This document shows, piece after piece, positions 35,392 through 45,499 of a DNA stretch of 64,000 bases (its first letter is position 1; each line of letters begins with the position of its first letter). The stretch comes from JAWKWH01 sp965204295 (lineage in GTDB: Bacteria > Pseudomonadota > Alphaproteobacteria > Rhizobiales > Rhizobiaceae), in the NCBI GenBank assembly GCA_965204295.1, contig OZ241973.1:806001-870000 (forward strand). Reading direction: 5' to 3'. The translations under genes and the position numbers were made by a program. Below the pieces are notes generated by a model that saw only the letters and a program-made list of their open reading frames with translations, made no database searches and had not been told where the DNA came from.

Positions 35392-37914
35392 CTACAGCGA
35401 CCTTGCCACTTCCTCAACGCGGAAGGCTTCGATCACGTCGCCCCGGCGAATGTCGTCATAATTGGCGAACGCCATGCCGCATTCCTGGCCGGCCGGCGCT
35501 TCGGCGACCTCATCCTTGAATCGCTTCAGCGTTTTCAGCGTACCTTCGTGGATGACGACACTGTCGCGCACCAGCCGTACGCCCGCACCGCGTTCGACCT
35601 TGCCTTCCGTCACGCGGCAGCCGGCCACCTTGCCGACCCTGGTGATATTGAAGACTTCCAGAATCTCGGCATTGCCGAGGAAGGTTTCGCGGCGCTCCGG
35701 CGACAACATGCCGGACATGGCCTGTTTGATGTCGTCGACCAGGTCGTAAATGATGTTGTAGTAGCGGATCTCGATGCCAGCGGCATCCGCCGCGTCACGC
35801 GCCTGCTTGTTGGCGCGGACATTGAAACCGAGAATGACGGCATTCGATGCTTCCGCCAGCGAGATGTCGCTTTCGGTTATCCCGCCGGCGCCGGAATGCA
35901 CGATGCGGGCCTGAATCTCATCGGTCCCCAGATTTTCAAGCGCACCGGCAATTGCCTCGATCGATCCCTGTACGTCGCCCTTGATGACAAGCGGGAACTC
36001 TTTCACACCTGCGGTCTGCAACTGAGTCATCATCTGCTCGAGCGACCCGCGCTGTCCGGCCTGCCTGGCAACCGCCATCTCGCGCGCCTTGCGCCGGCGG
36101 TACTCGGAAATTTCACGGGCCTGGGCCTCGTTTTCGATGACGGCAAAACGGTCGCCCGCCAAAGGCGTCCCCTGAAGGCCGAGCACTTCGATGGGCATGG
36201 CGGGGCTGGCATCTTTCAAATGGGTGCCGCGATCGTCGATCAGCGCCCTTACCCGGCCCCATTCATCACCGGCGACAACGATATCTCCGGTATTCAGCGT
36301 GCCGGCCTGAACAAGCACCGTCGCCACGGAACCGCGGCCACGATCAAGCTTCGCTTCGATCACCACGCCTTCGGCGGTCCTGTTCGGGTTGGCTTTGAGT
36401 TCAAGCAATTCTGACTGCAACAAAATCGTTTCCAGCAGTTTATCGAGATTGGCGCCCGTGGTCGCGGAAACCTCCACGTCAAGTACCTCACCGCCCATCG
36501 ATTCCACGAACACCTCGTGCTGGAGCAATTCGGTGCGCACCTTATCGGCGTCGGCCTCCGGTTTGTCGATCTTGTTGATTGCGACAATCATCGGAACTCC
36601 GGCGGCCTTGGCGTGATTGATCGATTCGATCGTCTGCGGCATCACGCTGTCTTCCGCCGCAACTACCAGAATGGCGATATCGGTCGCCTGCGCCCCACGC
36701 GCTCGCATTGCGGTAAAGGCAGCATGGCCGGGTGTGTCGATGAAGGTGATCTTTTGACCGTCCTTCTCAACCTGATAAGCGCCGATGTGCTGGGTGATGC
36801 CGCCGGCTTCGCCGGCAACGACATTTGCGCTGCGGATCGCGTCGAGCAGCGAGGTCTTGCCGTGGTCAACGTGACCCATGATGGTCACGACCGGCGGCCG
36901 CGACTTCAAGTCATCGGCTTTGTCCTCGATATTAAACAAGCCCTCTTCGATGTCGGAATCGGCGACCCTCTTGACCGTATGACCGAATTCGGACGCAATC
37001 AATTCAGCGGTATCCGCGTCGATCACATCGCCGGGTTTCAGCATCTGGCCCTGCTCCATCATGAACTTGACCACATCGACGGCGCGTTCGGTCATGCGCC
37101 CGGCCAGTTCCTGTACGGTAATCGTTTCCGGAAGCGTCACCTCGCGCGAAATTTTCTCACGCGGTTCCTGGTTTTGCGTTCGCTTGAACTTCTCCTGGCG
37201 GCGGCGCATCGACGAAAGCGAACGTCCGCGGGATTCCTCGCCGGAAAGCGCTCGGTTGAGAGTCAGTTTTCCCTGACGGCGACCACCGCCGCGCGGCCTT
37301 CCGGAATCGGGTCTGGACGGCGCCCCGCGCTTTCCGGGCGCCTGTCTACCGCGCCCGCTCTCATCTTCGGCGACAATTTCGGTTTCGGGACTTCTTTTGC
37401 GCGCCTCTTCTTCGGCGCGACGCCGCGCCTCGGCTTCGGCCGCGACCCGTGCTTCTTCTTCTGCCTGCCTGCGCGCCGATTCCTCACGCTCACGGGCACG
37501 ACGTTCATCTTCCTCGGCTCTGCGCCTGGCGTACCGCGCGGCCCGCTCGCGCTCCTCGACTTCACGAACCTTTGCGCCCTCCAAAGCCCGCCGGCGCGCT
37601 TCCATCTCGTCACTGGAAAGTTCATTGAGGACCATGCCGGTCTTCCCGGCCGGTTTGGGCGTTGCGGCCGCTTCGGCAGCGTCCACCGGCTTCGGCGCGG
37701 CAACGCGCTTTTTCAGGACAACTTGCGGCGCGGCATCAGGTTCGCCGGTTTTGGTGAACTTGCGCTTTTTCGTCTCCACGACGACGGATTTGGTTCGCCC
37801 GTACGAGAAGTTCTGGCGCACCGTGCCCTGCTCCACACCTGAACGCTTCAGGGTGAGGGTTTTTTTCGTGCCAACGCTCAGCGTCCTGTCGTCACTGGAT
37901 TTCGTATCGCTCAT
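35392..37914 (-). CDS. infB: Translation initiation factor IF-2
   Basis: 840 residues. GTPase that positions initiator tRNA. The N-terminal Arg/Glu/Ala-rich low-complexity domain (about 1-260) is typical of alphaproteobacteria. The G domain has VTIMGHVDHGKTSLLDAIRS (G1), FIDTPGHAAFTAMRARG (G3) and NKIDKPEAD (G4). The C-terminal domains end KRFKDEVAEAPAGQECGMAF. Its ATG overlaps the stop of the ylxR gene by 4 bases (ATGA). Confidence 0.98.
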   Translation of the reverse strand: MSDTKSSDDRTLSVGTKKTLTLKRSGVEQGTVRQNFSYGRTKSVVVETKKRKFTKTGEPDAAPQVVLKKRVAAPKPVDAAEAAATPKPAGKTGMVLNELSSDEMEARRRALEGAKVREVEERERAARYARRRAEEDERRAREREESARRQAEEEARVAAEAEARRRAEEEARKRSPETEIVAEDESGRGRQAPGKRGAPSRPDSGRPRGGGRRQGKLTLNRALSGEESRGRSLSSMRRRQEKFKRTQNQEPREKISREVTLPETITVQELAGRMTERAVDVVKFMMEQGQMLKPGDVIDADTAELIASEFGHTVKRVADSDIEEGLFNIEDKADDLKSRPPVVTIMGHVDHGKTSLLDAIRSANVVAGEAGGITQHIGAYQVEKDGQKITFIDTPGHAAFTAMRARGAQATDIAILVVAAEDSVMPQTIESINHAKAAGVPMIVAINKIDKPEADADKVRTELLQHEVFVESMGGEVLDVEVSATTGANLDKLLETILLQSELLELKANPNRTAEGVVIEAKLDRGRGSVATVLVQAGTLNTGDIVVAGDEWGRVRALIDDRGTHLKDASPAMPIEVLGLQGTPLAGDRFAVIENEAQAREISEYRRRKAREMAVARQAGQRGSLEQMMTQLQTAGVKEFPLVIKGDVQGSIEAIAGALENLGTDEIQARIVHSGAGGITESDISLAEASNAVILGFNVRANKQARDAADAAGIEIRYYNIIYDLVDDIKQAMSGMLSPERRETFLGNAEILEVFNITRVGKVAGCRVTEGKVERGAGVRLVRDSVVIHEGTLKTLKRFKDEVAEAPAGQECGMAFANYDDIRRGDVIEAFRVEEVARSL

Positions 37915-38561
37915 TCCAAGTCCTTCTGCGACGCCGCACCACCGCTTATGGCGGTTACATCCTTATTATCCCATCCGGGGCCTCCCCGGTATTGCACAAG
38001 CGCATTTACGCGTTTCAGCGCCGCCTTGCCAGCGGGTCCAGCGAGCAGGGCAACATGTATCACATTTGCACCCCCCAATGCCAAACTCAATTCTCCCTCG
38101 GAAAAGAGTTTGTGGGCGGCAATGTCCGGCCCGTTCGACAAAACGACCGCACGACGGGCCTGATCCAGCTTGCGGACGCCACCGTCAGATGCCTCGATTG
38201 CGTGCAATATCGCGACGGCGGAACCCTTGCGGGCAGACGATTCGACTTTCGCCGCGCCCAGCAGCACGTCTCCGGCCTTGCGCGCAAGCCCGACGGACCC
38301 GAGCGCCGCCTTGACCAGCAACTGATCCAGCCTGTCTCCGAGATCGGCGGAGGGTTTTGCCCGCGTCCGAAGCGCCCGTGTAAACAGGTTCTTTCGAACG
38401 GCCAAATCGATATTTGCGCGGGTTCCCGTAACCCAACAGCCGCGTCCGGGCAAATTTTGCTTCAAATCCGGAACAACGTCACCCCGCGGGCCAGCGACAA
38501 ATCGGATCAGCCGTTCGCGCTCACCGCAATTGCGGGTGACTATGCAGGTACGATCGCTCAT
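37911..38561 (-). CDS. YlxR (DUF448) plus L7Ae-like RNA-binding protein
   Basis: 216 residues. The N-terminal DUF448 domain has RTCIVTRNCGERERLIRFVA and LPGRGCWVTG. The C-terminal L7Ae-like half reads LGSVGLARKAGDVLLGAAKV, RAVVLSNGPDIAAHKLF and GGANVIHVALLAG. It sits in the conserved nusA-ylxR-infB position. YlxR-type proteins bind RNA or nucleoid; the exact role in alphaproteobacteria is unclear. The stop overlaps the infB start. Confidence 0.9.
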   Translation of the reverse strand: MSDRTCIVTRNCGERERLIRFVAGPRGDVVPDLKQNLPGRGCWVTGTRANIDLAVRKNLFTRALRTRAKPSADLGDRLDQLLVKAALGSVGLARKAGDVLLGAAKVESSARKGSAVAILHAIEASDGGVRKLDQARRAVVLSNGPDIAAHKLFSEGELSLALGGANVIHVALLAGPAGKAALKRVNALVQYRGGPGWDNKDVTAISGGAASQKDLE

Positions 38562-38585
38562 GCTGGACAGACACCGCCCCCGACC

Positions 38586-40183
38586 TTAAACGGCTTCCGC
38601 CGCGCCGGCTTCGAGATCTTCTTCCGAGGCGAGATCCTCTTCCGTAATCCACCCCATTCTCAATCGCGCGAATACCACCATCTGTTCAGCTTCGGCGCGT
38701 GAGACACCGTGTTTGGTCAGTACGCCTTTGAAGAAAGTCGTTTCGCTATCCTTGCGTTCTTTCCAGCCGACAAGATCGTCGATCGCATATCCTGCGAAGT
38801 CCTCGATTGTCTTCACATCGTCTTCGCCGAGCGTAACCATCATGGCCGTCGTGATGCTAGGAATTTCCCTTAACTCATCCCGTACGCCCAATTCCGTGCG
38901 CCGGGCATCGAATTCCGCCTCGATCCGCTCAAGATATTCGCGTGCGCGGGTTTGGATTTCCTTGGCCGTTTCCTCGTCAAATCCGTCGATGGAGGAAATC
39001 TCCCCTGACTCGACATAGACGACTTCCTCGACAGCGGTGAATCCTTCCGACGCCAGAACCTGGCCGACCATCTCGTCGACATTGAGCGCTTCCATGAACA
39101 ATTCGGATCGTTCGACGAATTCTTTCTGGCGGCGGGCGGATTCCTCTTCCTCGGTCAGGATATCGATATCCCAGCCGGTTAATTGCGAAGCAAGCCGTAC
39201 ATTCTGGCCGCGTCGCCCGATTGCGAGCGATAACTGCTCGTCGGGAACAACCACCTCAATTCGCTCGGCGTCCTCGTCCAGAACGACTTTCGCGACTTCG
39301 GCCGGCTGCAATGCGTTGACAATGAATGAGGCCGCATTGTCGTTCCACGGAATAATGTCGATCTTCTCGCCCTGAAGTTCGCCGACAACCGCTTGAACCC
39401 GGCTGCCGCGCATGCCAACGCATGCGCCAACCGGATCGATGGATGAATCGCGCGAGATCACGGCAATCTTGGCGCGGGAGCCAGGGTCGCGGGCAACCGA
39501 GCGGATCTCGATTATGCCGTCATAGATTTCCGGCACTTCCATCGTGAACAGCTTGGTCATGAACTGTGGATGTGTGCGCGACAGGAATATCTGTGGGCCG
39601 CGCTGCTCGCGCCGCACATCGTAGACATAGGCGCGCACTCGGTCGCCGTATTTCAGGTTCTCACGCGGAATCATTTCGTCCCGACGGATAATCGCCTCGC
39701 CGCGGCCAAGATCGACGATGATATTGCCGTATTCGACCGCTTTACGGTTCCGTTTACGATATCGCCGATCCGGTCCTTGAACTCCTCATACTGGCGGTCG
39801 CGTTCGGCCTCGCGCACCTTCTGAACGATGACCTGTTTGGCCGACTGAGCTGCGATGCGGCCAAAATCCATCGGCGGCAACTGTTCGGCGATTGAATCGC
39901 CGACCTGGGCGTCGGGGTTGCGATGCCGGGCGTCCGCCAGCGAAATCTGGACGGTCGGTTCTTCAACGGTTTCCACGACTTCCATCAAACGCTGAAGCTT
40001 CATCTCTCCGGTATTCGGATTGATATCCGTGCGGATAACGGTCTCCTGACCATAGCGCGACCGGGCAGCTTTCTGTATCGCATCGGCCATCGTCTCAATC
40101 ACGGTGTCCTTGTCGATCGACTTTTCGCGGGCCACCGCATCCGCAATCTGGATCAACTCGAGTCTGTTCGCACTGACTGCCAT
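38586..40183 (-). CDS. nusA: Transcription factor NusA, with a one-base frameshift in the S1 domain
   Basis: Essential elongation/termination factor. The first part (from ATG 40183, MAVSANRLELIQIADAVARE to DRIGDIVNGTVKR) is normal. Near 39735-39739 one base is missing relative to the expected reading, so the frame runs into a stop at 39671. One base later the other frame gives VEYGNIIVDLGRGEAIIRRD and joins MIPRENLKYGDRVRAYVYDV, KH domains (GACVGMRGSRVQAVVGELQG, LAIGRRGQNVRLASQLTG) and the acidic repeats to 38586. Restoring one base yields 532 residues, the normal alphaproteobacterial length. Because nusA is essential, a consensus error is the first explanation; a real frameshift with recoding is the alternative. 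Confidence 0.93.
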
Positions 40184-40243
40184 TTCTGTCTCCCTGGCAT
40201 GGTCTACGCGCCATATTCGACGCGGTTTGAAGCGTTACGTTTC

Positions 40244-40951
40244 CTATTCCGCCTTGTCGGTGGATTTGCCGCCCCCGCGGCGGTTCCTTTTGCGCCACTG
40301 ACGCAGTTTCCTGTCCTGTTTCAGCGCATCCTGAATGAGATCGTCAGTCAAAATCAGCCGCGCCCCGGCGATTGCATCAAAGGGGATTTGTACCGTCGAT
40401 TCATCGTCATGGCACGCAACATCGCGTTCAATCATGACCGTGTTATCGCTCACCCCGGCAATCTTCCCGCGAAACCTTTTGCGCCCGTCAAACAATATGA
40501 ATGTCTCCAGTTTAACCAGATGACCCCGCCAACAGGCAAAATCGGACGCGCGGACGAGCGGTCTGTCGATTCCGGGAGAGGAGACTTCGAGATAATAGGC
40601 CTGATCAATCGGATATTCCACGTCAAGAACCGGCGAGATCATGCGGCTGAGTTGCTCGCAATCCTCCACCGTCATCGACCTGTCGAATCGCTCGGCCATA
40701 ATCTGCAGCGTGGCGCCGTTTTGACCGGAAAGGCGAACACGAACCAGTCGAAATCCCAACGGACCGAGCAATGGTTCGACAATCGCGGCCACGCGGGCGT
40801 CCACGCCGGTTTCGCGTATGATGCGATCATCGCCGCCGCCCGTGACGATATCCAACTCCGCCGCAGCTTTTTCCAAGTCAAATTCCAACCTTGACGTTCC
40901 TGAGACCGGTAACGAAAAAGAGCGGGACCGGGTGGACCCACTCTTGTTCAA
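40244..40951 (-). CDS. rimP: Ribosome maturation factor RimP
   Basis: Up to 235 residues. Needed for 30S assembly. Core: VDARVAAIVEPLLGPLGFRL, QNGATLQIMAERFDRSMTVE, QAYYLEVSSPGIDRPLVRAS, then an SH3-like C-terminal half (LVKLETFILFDGRKRFRGKI) and a basic tail. The start is uncertain: the first possible codon is TTG 40951, but conserved sequence begins only about 45 residues later, and TTG 40888 or another TTG is equally possible. Directly upstream of nusA as usual. Confidence 0.92.
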   Translation of the reverse strand: MNKSGSTRSRSFSLPVSGTSRLEFDLEKAAAELDIVTGGGDDRIIRETGVDARVAAIVEPLLGPLGFRLVRVRLSGQNGATLQIMAERFDRSMTVEDCEQLSRMISPVLDVEYPIDQAYYLEVSSPGIDRPLVRASDFACWRGHLVKLETFILFDGRKRFRGKIAGVSDNTVMIERDVACHDDESTVQIPFDAIAGARLILTDDLIQDALKQDRKLRQWRKRNRRGGGKSTDKAE

Positions 40952-41030
40952 CAGACCAAGAATTTGGAACCGATATAGGCGAATTCACTTCACTAGGCAA
41001 GAGTATCGCCGCTCGGAAAATGCCGCTCCG

Positions 41031-41729
41031 CTAGATTCGCTGAAAACGCAAATAGGTGGGCCGCCGGCCCTCCCGCAAAGCTTTTGCTTCGTATCGTGTT
41101 CCCGGCCAGCCAGCATAAGGATCGTTCCAGTCGGACGCCGATTCGGCCAGCCATTCGAATGCCGGGTGCGGTCGGCAGCGCAGCAATGTCCAGTTGACAT
41201 AGGTCTCCATGTCGGAGGCGAAGCGGAGGATCGCTCCAGGCCTCATGACGCGGGCGAACCGATCGAGATTGGTCTTGCTCACAAAGCGGCGCTTCCAATG
41301 TTTCTTCTTCGGCCACGGATCGGGATAGAGTATGTCGACGCCGGCTATCGAGCGGTCCGGCAGCCAATCGAGAATTCGCGTCGCATCGTCTTCGTAAAGG
41401 CGCAGGTTTTGCGGCGGCGTCCGGCCAAGAGCGGCCGCGAGTTTGGCCATGCCGTTCACGAAGGGTTCAATGCCGATGAAGCCGGTTGTCGGACAGGTTC
41501 GTATCCGATGCAGCAGATGCTCGCCTCCGCCGAAGCCGATTTCCAGGCGCACTTCGCTCACGGATGCCGAAAACAGATTTCGCGAATCCGCGGGTGCGGG
41601 CTTGTCGGGTTTGATTGCGAGAGCTGCAAGGCAATGCTCCAGGGCCGCCGCCTGACCGGCGCGCAACGTCTTGCCGCGCCGGCGCCCGAAAAAGGCCTCC
41701 GTCGGACGCTCAGGTCGTTCGGTTGTCAT
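41031..41729 (-). CDS. trmB: tRNA (guanine-46-N7)-methyltransferase TrmB
   Basis: 232 residues. SAM site LEIGFGGGEHLLHRI (about 64-78), GIEPFVNGMAKL, and the TrmB signature DILYPDPWPKKKHWKRRFVS. C-terminal GWPGTRYEAKALREGRRPTY. Starts 12 bases after the metK stop and belongs to the same operon; metK-trmB-rimP is the usual order in this order of bacteria. Confidence 0.96.
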   Translation of the reverse strand: MTTERPERPTEAFFGRRRGKTLRAGQAAALEHCLAALAIKPDKPAPADSRNLFSASVSEVRLEIGFGGGEHLLHRIRTCPTTGFIGIEPFVNGMAKLAAALGRTPPQNLRLYEDDATRILDWLPDRSIAGVDILYPDPWPKKKHWKRRFVSKTNLDRFARVMRPGAILRFASDMETYVNWTLLRCRPHPAFEWLAESASDWNDPYAGWPGTRYEAKALREGRRPTYLRFQRI

Positions 41730-41740
41730 TCCCGGACGTG

Positions 41741-43006
41741 TCAGGCCTCGGCGACCGCCTTTTTCAGCAGCTTCACCAGGTCGGTTTTCTCCCAGGAGAA
41801 CGAGCCGTCACGCCCGGTCTTGCGACCGAAATGGCCGTAGGCCGACGTTTTGGCGTAAATCGGTTTGTTCAAATCGAGGTGTTTGCGAATACCGGATGGC
41901 GACAGGTCCATGACGTCACGCAGCGCCTTTTCGAGCCTGGCCTCCCCGACTTCGCCGGTTCCGTGAAGATCGACATATATCGACAGGGGCTGGGCGACGC
42001 CGATAGCGTAGGAAAGCTGGATCGTGCAGCGGTCCGCCAGTTTGGCCGCGACAACGTTCTTGGCCAGATAGCGCGCCGCATAGGCCGCCGAACGATCGAC
42101 CTTGGTCGTGTCCTTGCCGGAGAAGGCGCCGCCTCCATGCGGCGCCGCGCCGCCATACGTGTCGACGATGATCTTGCGTCCGGTCAGGCCGGCGTCGCCA
42201 TCGGGGCCGCCTATAACGAACTTGCCGGTGGGGTTGACGAACCAGTTGCAATTATCCGCGATCTTGAGTCCGTCAAGTGCATTGAGAACATAGGGATCAA
42301 TCACCCTTCGCACGTCCGATGATTCCCAGTTGTCGTCGAGATGCTGGGTTGAAACGACGATTTCGGTCACCTCTTCAGGACGGCCGTCCTCGTAGCGGAC
42401 GGTCACCTGACTTTTGGAATCCGGACCCAGTTTTGCCGCTTCGCCTTCACCTGCGTGGCGCGCGCGGGCCAGTTCTTCCAGTATCTTGTGACTGTAGTAG
42501 ATCGGAGCGGGCATCAACTCCGGCGTCTCGCGGCAGGCGTACCCGAACATGATGCCCTGATCGCCCGCGCCTTCTTCACCCTGACGGTCAGCGGCATTGT
42601 CGACGCCCTGGCCTATATCCGGCGACTGGCCATGCAACAGCACATCGATTTTGGCCTTTTTCCAGTGAAATCCCGATTGCTCATAGCCGATGGCGCGAAT
42701 TGCCCGGCGCGCCGCCGAACGGAACCGGGACGGATTGATGACAGGGTTGCCCGAAGCATCCCTGACAGACACACCGTCCTTTCCCCTGAACAGCGTTTCC
42801 GGCACTCGCACTTCTCCGGCAATAATCACACGGTTTGTCGTGGCCAAAGTTTCGCAGGCGACACGAACCTTCCAAGGATCCATGCCTGTCTTGCACGCTT
42901 CGCGATAAATCAGATCGACAATTTCATCGGAAATGCGATCACACACCTTGTCCGGATGTCCTTCCGAAACCGATTCACTGGTGAAAAAAAAATCGCCACG
43001 CACCAC
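41741..43006 (-). CDS. metK: S-adenosylmethionine synthetase MetK
   Basis: About 421 residues. Makes SAM from methionine and ATP. FTSESVSEGHPDKVCDRISD (N-terminal ATP/Mg site), GAGDQGIMFGYAC (methionine loop), GGPDGDAGLTGRKIIVDTYG and GGGAFSGKDTTKVDRSAAY. The open frame extends 85 codons further upstream, but that part is not conserved. GTG 43006 (or the next GTG 43003) matches the family start and has gagggg six bases upstream. Confidence 0.96.
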   Translation of the reverse strand: MVRGDFFFTSESVSEGHPDKVCDRISDEIVDLIYREACKTGMDPWKVRVACETLATTNRVIIAGEVRVPETLFRGKDGVSVRDASGNPVINPSRFRSAARRAIRAIGYEQSGFHWKKAKIDVLLHGQSPDIGQGVDNAADRQGEEGAGDQGIMFGYACRETPELMPAPIYYSHKILEELARARHAGEGEAAKLGPDSKSQVTVRYEDGRPEEVTEIVVSTQHLDDNWESSDVRRVIDPYVLNALDGLKIADNCNWFVNPTGKFVIGGPDGDAGLTGRKIIVDTYGGAAPHGGGAFSGKDTTKVDRSAAYAARYLAKNVVAAKLADRCTIQLSYAIGVAQPLSIYVDLHGTGEVGEARLEKALRDVMDLSPSGIRKHLDLNKPIYAKTSAYGHFGRKTGRDGSFSWEKTDLVKLLKKAVAEA

Positions 43007-43269
43007 AGGATACCCCTCTCGTATTGTGTTGATCGGCCAACATCGCCGGTAATCACGCTCGTGCGCCCGTTTCGGCCGGTTCAATGGTTCAACCACGGCA
43101 CCCGTCGCAATCAGGCGGTTGATTGTTATGGTTGGCGCATCCGATAGACAAGTGGAACCGCCACCGTCAAGCGGCGTCTGCCGGATGAAGCGATTTGGTC
43201 GCATGATCAAGCCCGCGCGGACAAAACGCCCGCGAAAAAGGCATGAACCCGCTTCGTGCACCGAGCCAT
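43007..43269 (-). promoter_or_regulatory. metK 5' leader region
   Basis: 263 bases between the broken HTH gene and metK, open in the metK frame by GC content only. A GC hairpin (gcgggcg/cgcgcgggc near 43210-43235 on the minus strand) may end the upstream gene. SAM-responsive riboswitches occur before methionine genes in this group, but I could not match a known consensus here. Confidence 0.3.
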
Positions 43270-43687
43270 TCAGGTTTTAGTGTCGCCCGACAGCGACTTG
43301 ACGAGATCGGCGGTCTTCTTGCGCACCTTGCGGTCGGTGATCGTCACAAAAGATCGGTTGAGTTGCAAACCCTCCGCGCTGTTGAAGAAGCTGACTACAT
43401 GGCTTGTCGAGTTGTCTTCAGCCGACCCGGGAATTCCGCCGGTCGATCGACCGGGTGCGTCCTCAAAGAAAAACATGACTGGCACCCCCGGAACAGAGGA
43501 AATCGCCTCTGAAGACGACTGGCCTCGACCCTGTTCCCACCTTTTTTGTATTTCTGGATTTGCTGAAATGTTGTGCCCAGACCACCGCCAAGTTTCTCCT
43601 GACTCATGCCTAGCATATTCCGGCGCAACCGGATTCGACCACCCACATTTATGTCGATCGGATTTGGTTTTTCTTGTTCGCAATCAT
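43270..43687 (-). pseudogene. XRE-type HTH regulator upstream of metK, frameshifted
   Basis: From ATG 43687 the sequence begins MIANKK, then needs a one-base correction in an A run to continue as KPNPIDINVGGRIRLRRN, MLGMSQEKLGGGLGTTFQQI and QKYKKGGNRVEASRLQ. A second shift near 43510 is needed to reach AISSVPGVPVMFFFEDAPG, VVSFFNSAEGLQLNRSFVTI and DRKVRKKTADLVKSLSGDT. This is the HTH regulator that normally precedes metK in Hyphomicrobiales, about 135 residues. As written it cannot produce the whole protein. The unusual GGG in place of EAL after EKLG suggests real drift as well. Confidence 0.8.
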
Positions 43688-43929
43688 AACTTCCAGACCG
43701 TTTTTACGGTCCTTCCAGTTGTCACCCTCCCTATTATCATCAAGCGGCGGACGGATCCAGGTTCTGTTTGCATACGAGCGGATGGCCAGTATGTGACGCG
43801 AACGCACGGCCGTCAATTCAGTATCCGGATGTCAGAGGAATTGCCTGAATAGGGGCGGTAGTTTTGCCAAAGAGGTTTGTCTCTAATTCAGTTTTGCAAA
43901 GCCTGTGCATAGAAGGTCTTGCTTTGGAG
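43688..43929. other. Spacer, no gene recognised
   Basis: About 240 bases between the HTH pseudogene start and the ISAs1 remnant. Nothing recognisable on either strand. Confidence 0.4.
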
Positions 43930-44708
43930 AATACCGCGTCTTTTCAATCTTTTGTGTCGGCTATCGCTAATCCACGATAACAGGCGAAGGTGCTCTACCC
44001 ACTTGATGAGGTTCTGCTTCTGAGCCTGTGCAGTGTTGTGTCTGGCTGCGAGAGTTTTGTCGATGTTGCCCTCTATGGTGACGAAAAGATTGGATTTTCT
44101 CTTTCTGGAGGGGCGGTCGTGACACTGGATGCGATAGAGCGTGAGATTGCCACCAAAATCTGCTGCGGTAAGGGCGCTGAATATGTGCTGGCCCTGAAAG
44201 GCAATCAGGGCCTCCTCCATGAGGACGTGAAGCTATGGTTCGAAGAAAGAGACCAAGAAAATACCGAATCATTGCAGAATGTTGATGGCAATAAAGGCAG
44301 GATTGAAACTCGAACCTATGCCCAATGCGACACAACAGACTGGTTGCAAAAGCATCATCCACAGTGGGAGGGATTGGCCGTGTCGTCCCGGTTCGGGAAA
44401 GTGGCGGAAAGACGACGCGGCGAACGAGATATTTCATCTCCTTTCTGCCAAAAGACGCGGCACACTTCATCCCATGCAATACGTTCACATTTGGGAATTG
44501 AAAACCGCCTCCACCGGGTGCTCGATGTGACCTTTCGCGATGACGACAGCCGGGTGCGAAAAGACACCATGCTCCCGCCAACGTCGCGGTCATCAAGCAC
44601 ATCGCAATGAACCTGATCTCCAAGGCCAAAGGCAAGTACTCTCTCAGGGGTATGCGGAAAATGGCGGGCTGGAACAACCGATTCCTGCTTCAAATCCTCG
44701 CTGCATAA
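43930..44708 (+). pseudogene. ISAs1-family transposase with internal deletion
   Basis: Upstream of an in-frame TAA at about 43975 the plus frame reads TASFQSFVSAIANPR. It then continues QAKVLYPLDEVLLLSLCSVV, GCESFVDVALYGDEKIG, and jumps directly to IEREIATKICCGKGAEYVLA, LKGNQGLLHEDVKLWFEERD, GIENRLHRVLDVTFRDDDSR. A final frameshift leads to NVAVIKHIAMNLISKAKGK and the stop at 44706. About 140 residues of the normal middle, with the first catalytic Asp (AIDGK), are missing. The element is dead. Confidence 0.85.
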
Positions 44709-45499
44709 ACTCATGCGGTTCCCCTGCCGACGCCAGCGCGGCGGACCGTCAAAGCCGTCGATGTGTTCCGGTATAGCCATCCCGAACGCGGTCCCGACCC
44801 GCGATCATCATGGGATGCTTACGGACAAACCCGCCATCGACGGCCAGACCGGTGTATGACGGGGTTTCAACGAAGGGCGTGAACGCGGCCCGATTGTTCC
44901 GCGATGTTAAGCGGAACCATCTCTTTCACCGGGGACGGTCCTGCGATGCGATGTGCTTTGAATTGTCGGCAGTGCGATGCGTAAAAACACGAAAGGCGCC
45001 AACTTTCGCCAGCGCCTCCCTGTTCCAAAACGGTGCAGCCAATCGAGACCACTCATTATCATCCGAAAAGACGATACCGAATACATCATCCGAAAAGACG
45101 ATACCGAATACTCCAAATCAACTCCGCCCGAAGGCTTCAGCGGGTCCGCCGCGGTTTCGGTTTAGCTGCCGCTCCACGGTTCGCCGGCGCGAATACGGTT
45201 CTGTGCACATCCCGCTTCCGCCTCCCCGGTGGCTTCCCGCCTGCGAACCGTCTTTCCGAAAAAACCCTGTCCGCCCGCGAGCCGGGTAGCCCGTTTCGAC
45301 CAGTCCGTTTCGCCGCCGAGCGGAACTTCACTGTCAAGGGATGCTGCTTCTGAATTGCCAAATCGGTCAAACAGCATCTGTTGATATGTGTGGACAATGC
45401 AAAAGCAGCCTGCGAATCAACATTTTGGACAGGTCGACCGGTGAATAACCAAACCGGCTTGCAAACGGAATGTCCGGCAAAAACCGATTCCAACGGTCT
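44709..45499. other. About 790 bases without a recognisable gene
   Basis: Several overlapping frames are open on both strands, none with known motifs. The one notable feature is a perfect 27-bp tandem repeat (45058-45111). Given the neighbouring IS remnant this is probably decayed DNA. Confidence 0.4.
45058..45111 (+). repeat. Perfect 27-bp tandem repeat, two copies
   Basis: The 27-bp unit beginning atcatccgaaaagacg occurs at 45058-45084 and 45085-45111. The length is a multiple of three, so if any frame here were coding it would repeat nine residues, but no gene is supported. Confidence 0.95.

Noticed and set aside
43007..43261. N-terminal extension of metK by 85 codons
   Set aside because: Not conserved in MetK; GTG at 43006/43003 has a good ribosome-binding site and matches the family start.
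43007..43269. SAM riboswitch upstream of metK
   Set aside because: No match to the SAM-II or SAM/SAH consensus that I could recognise; a covariance search would be needed.
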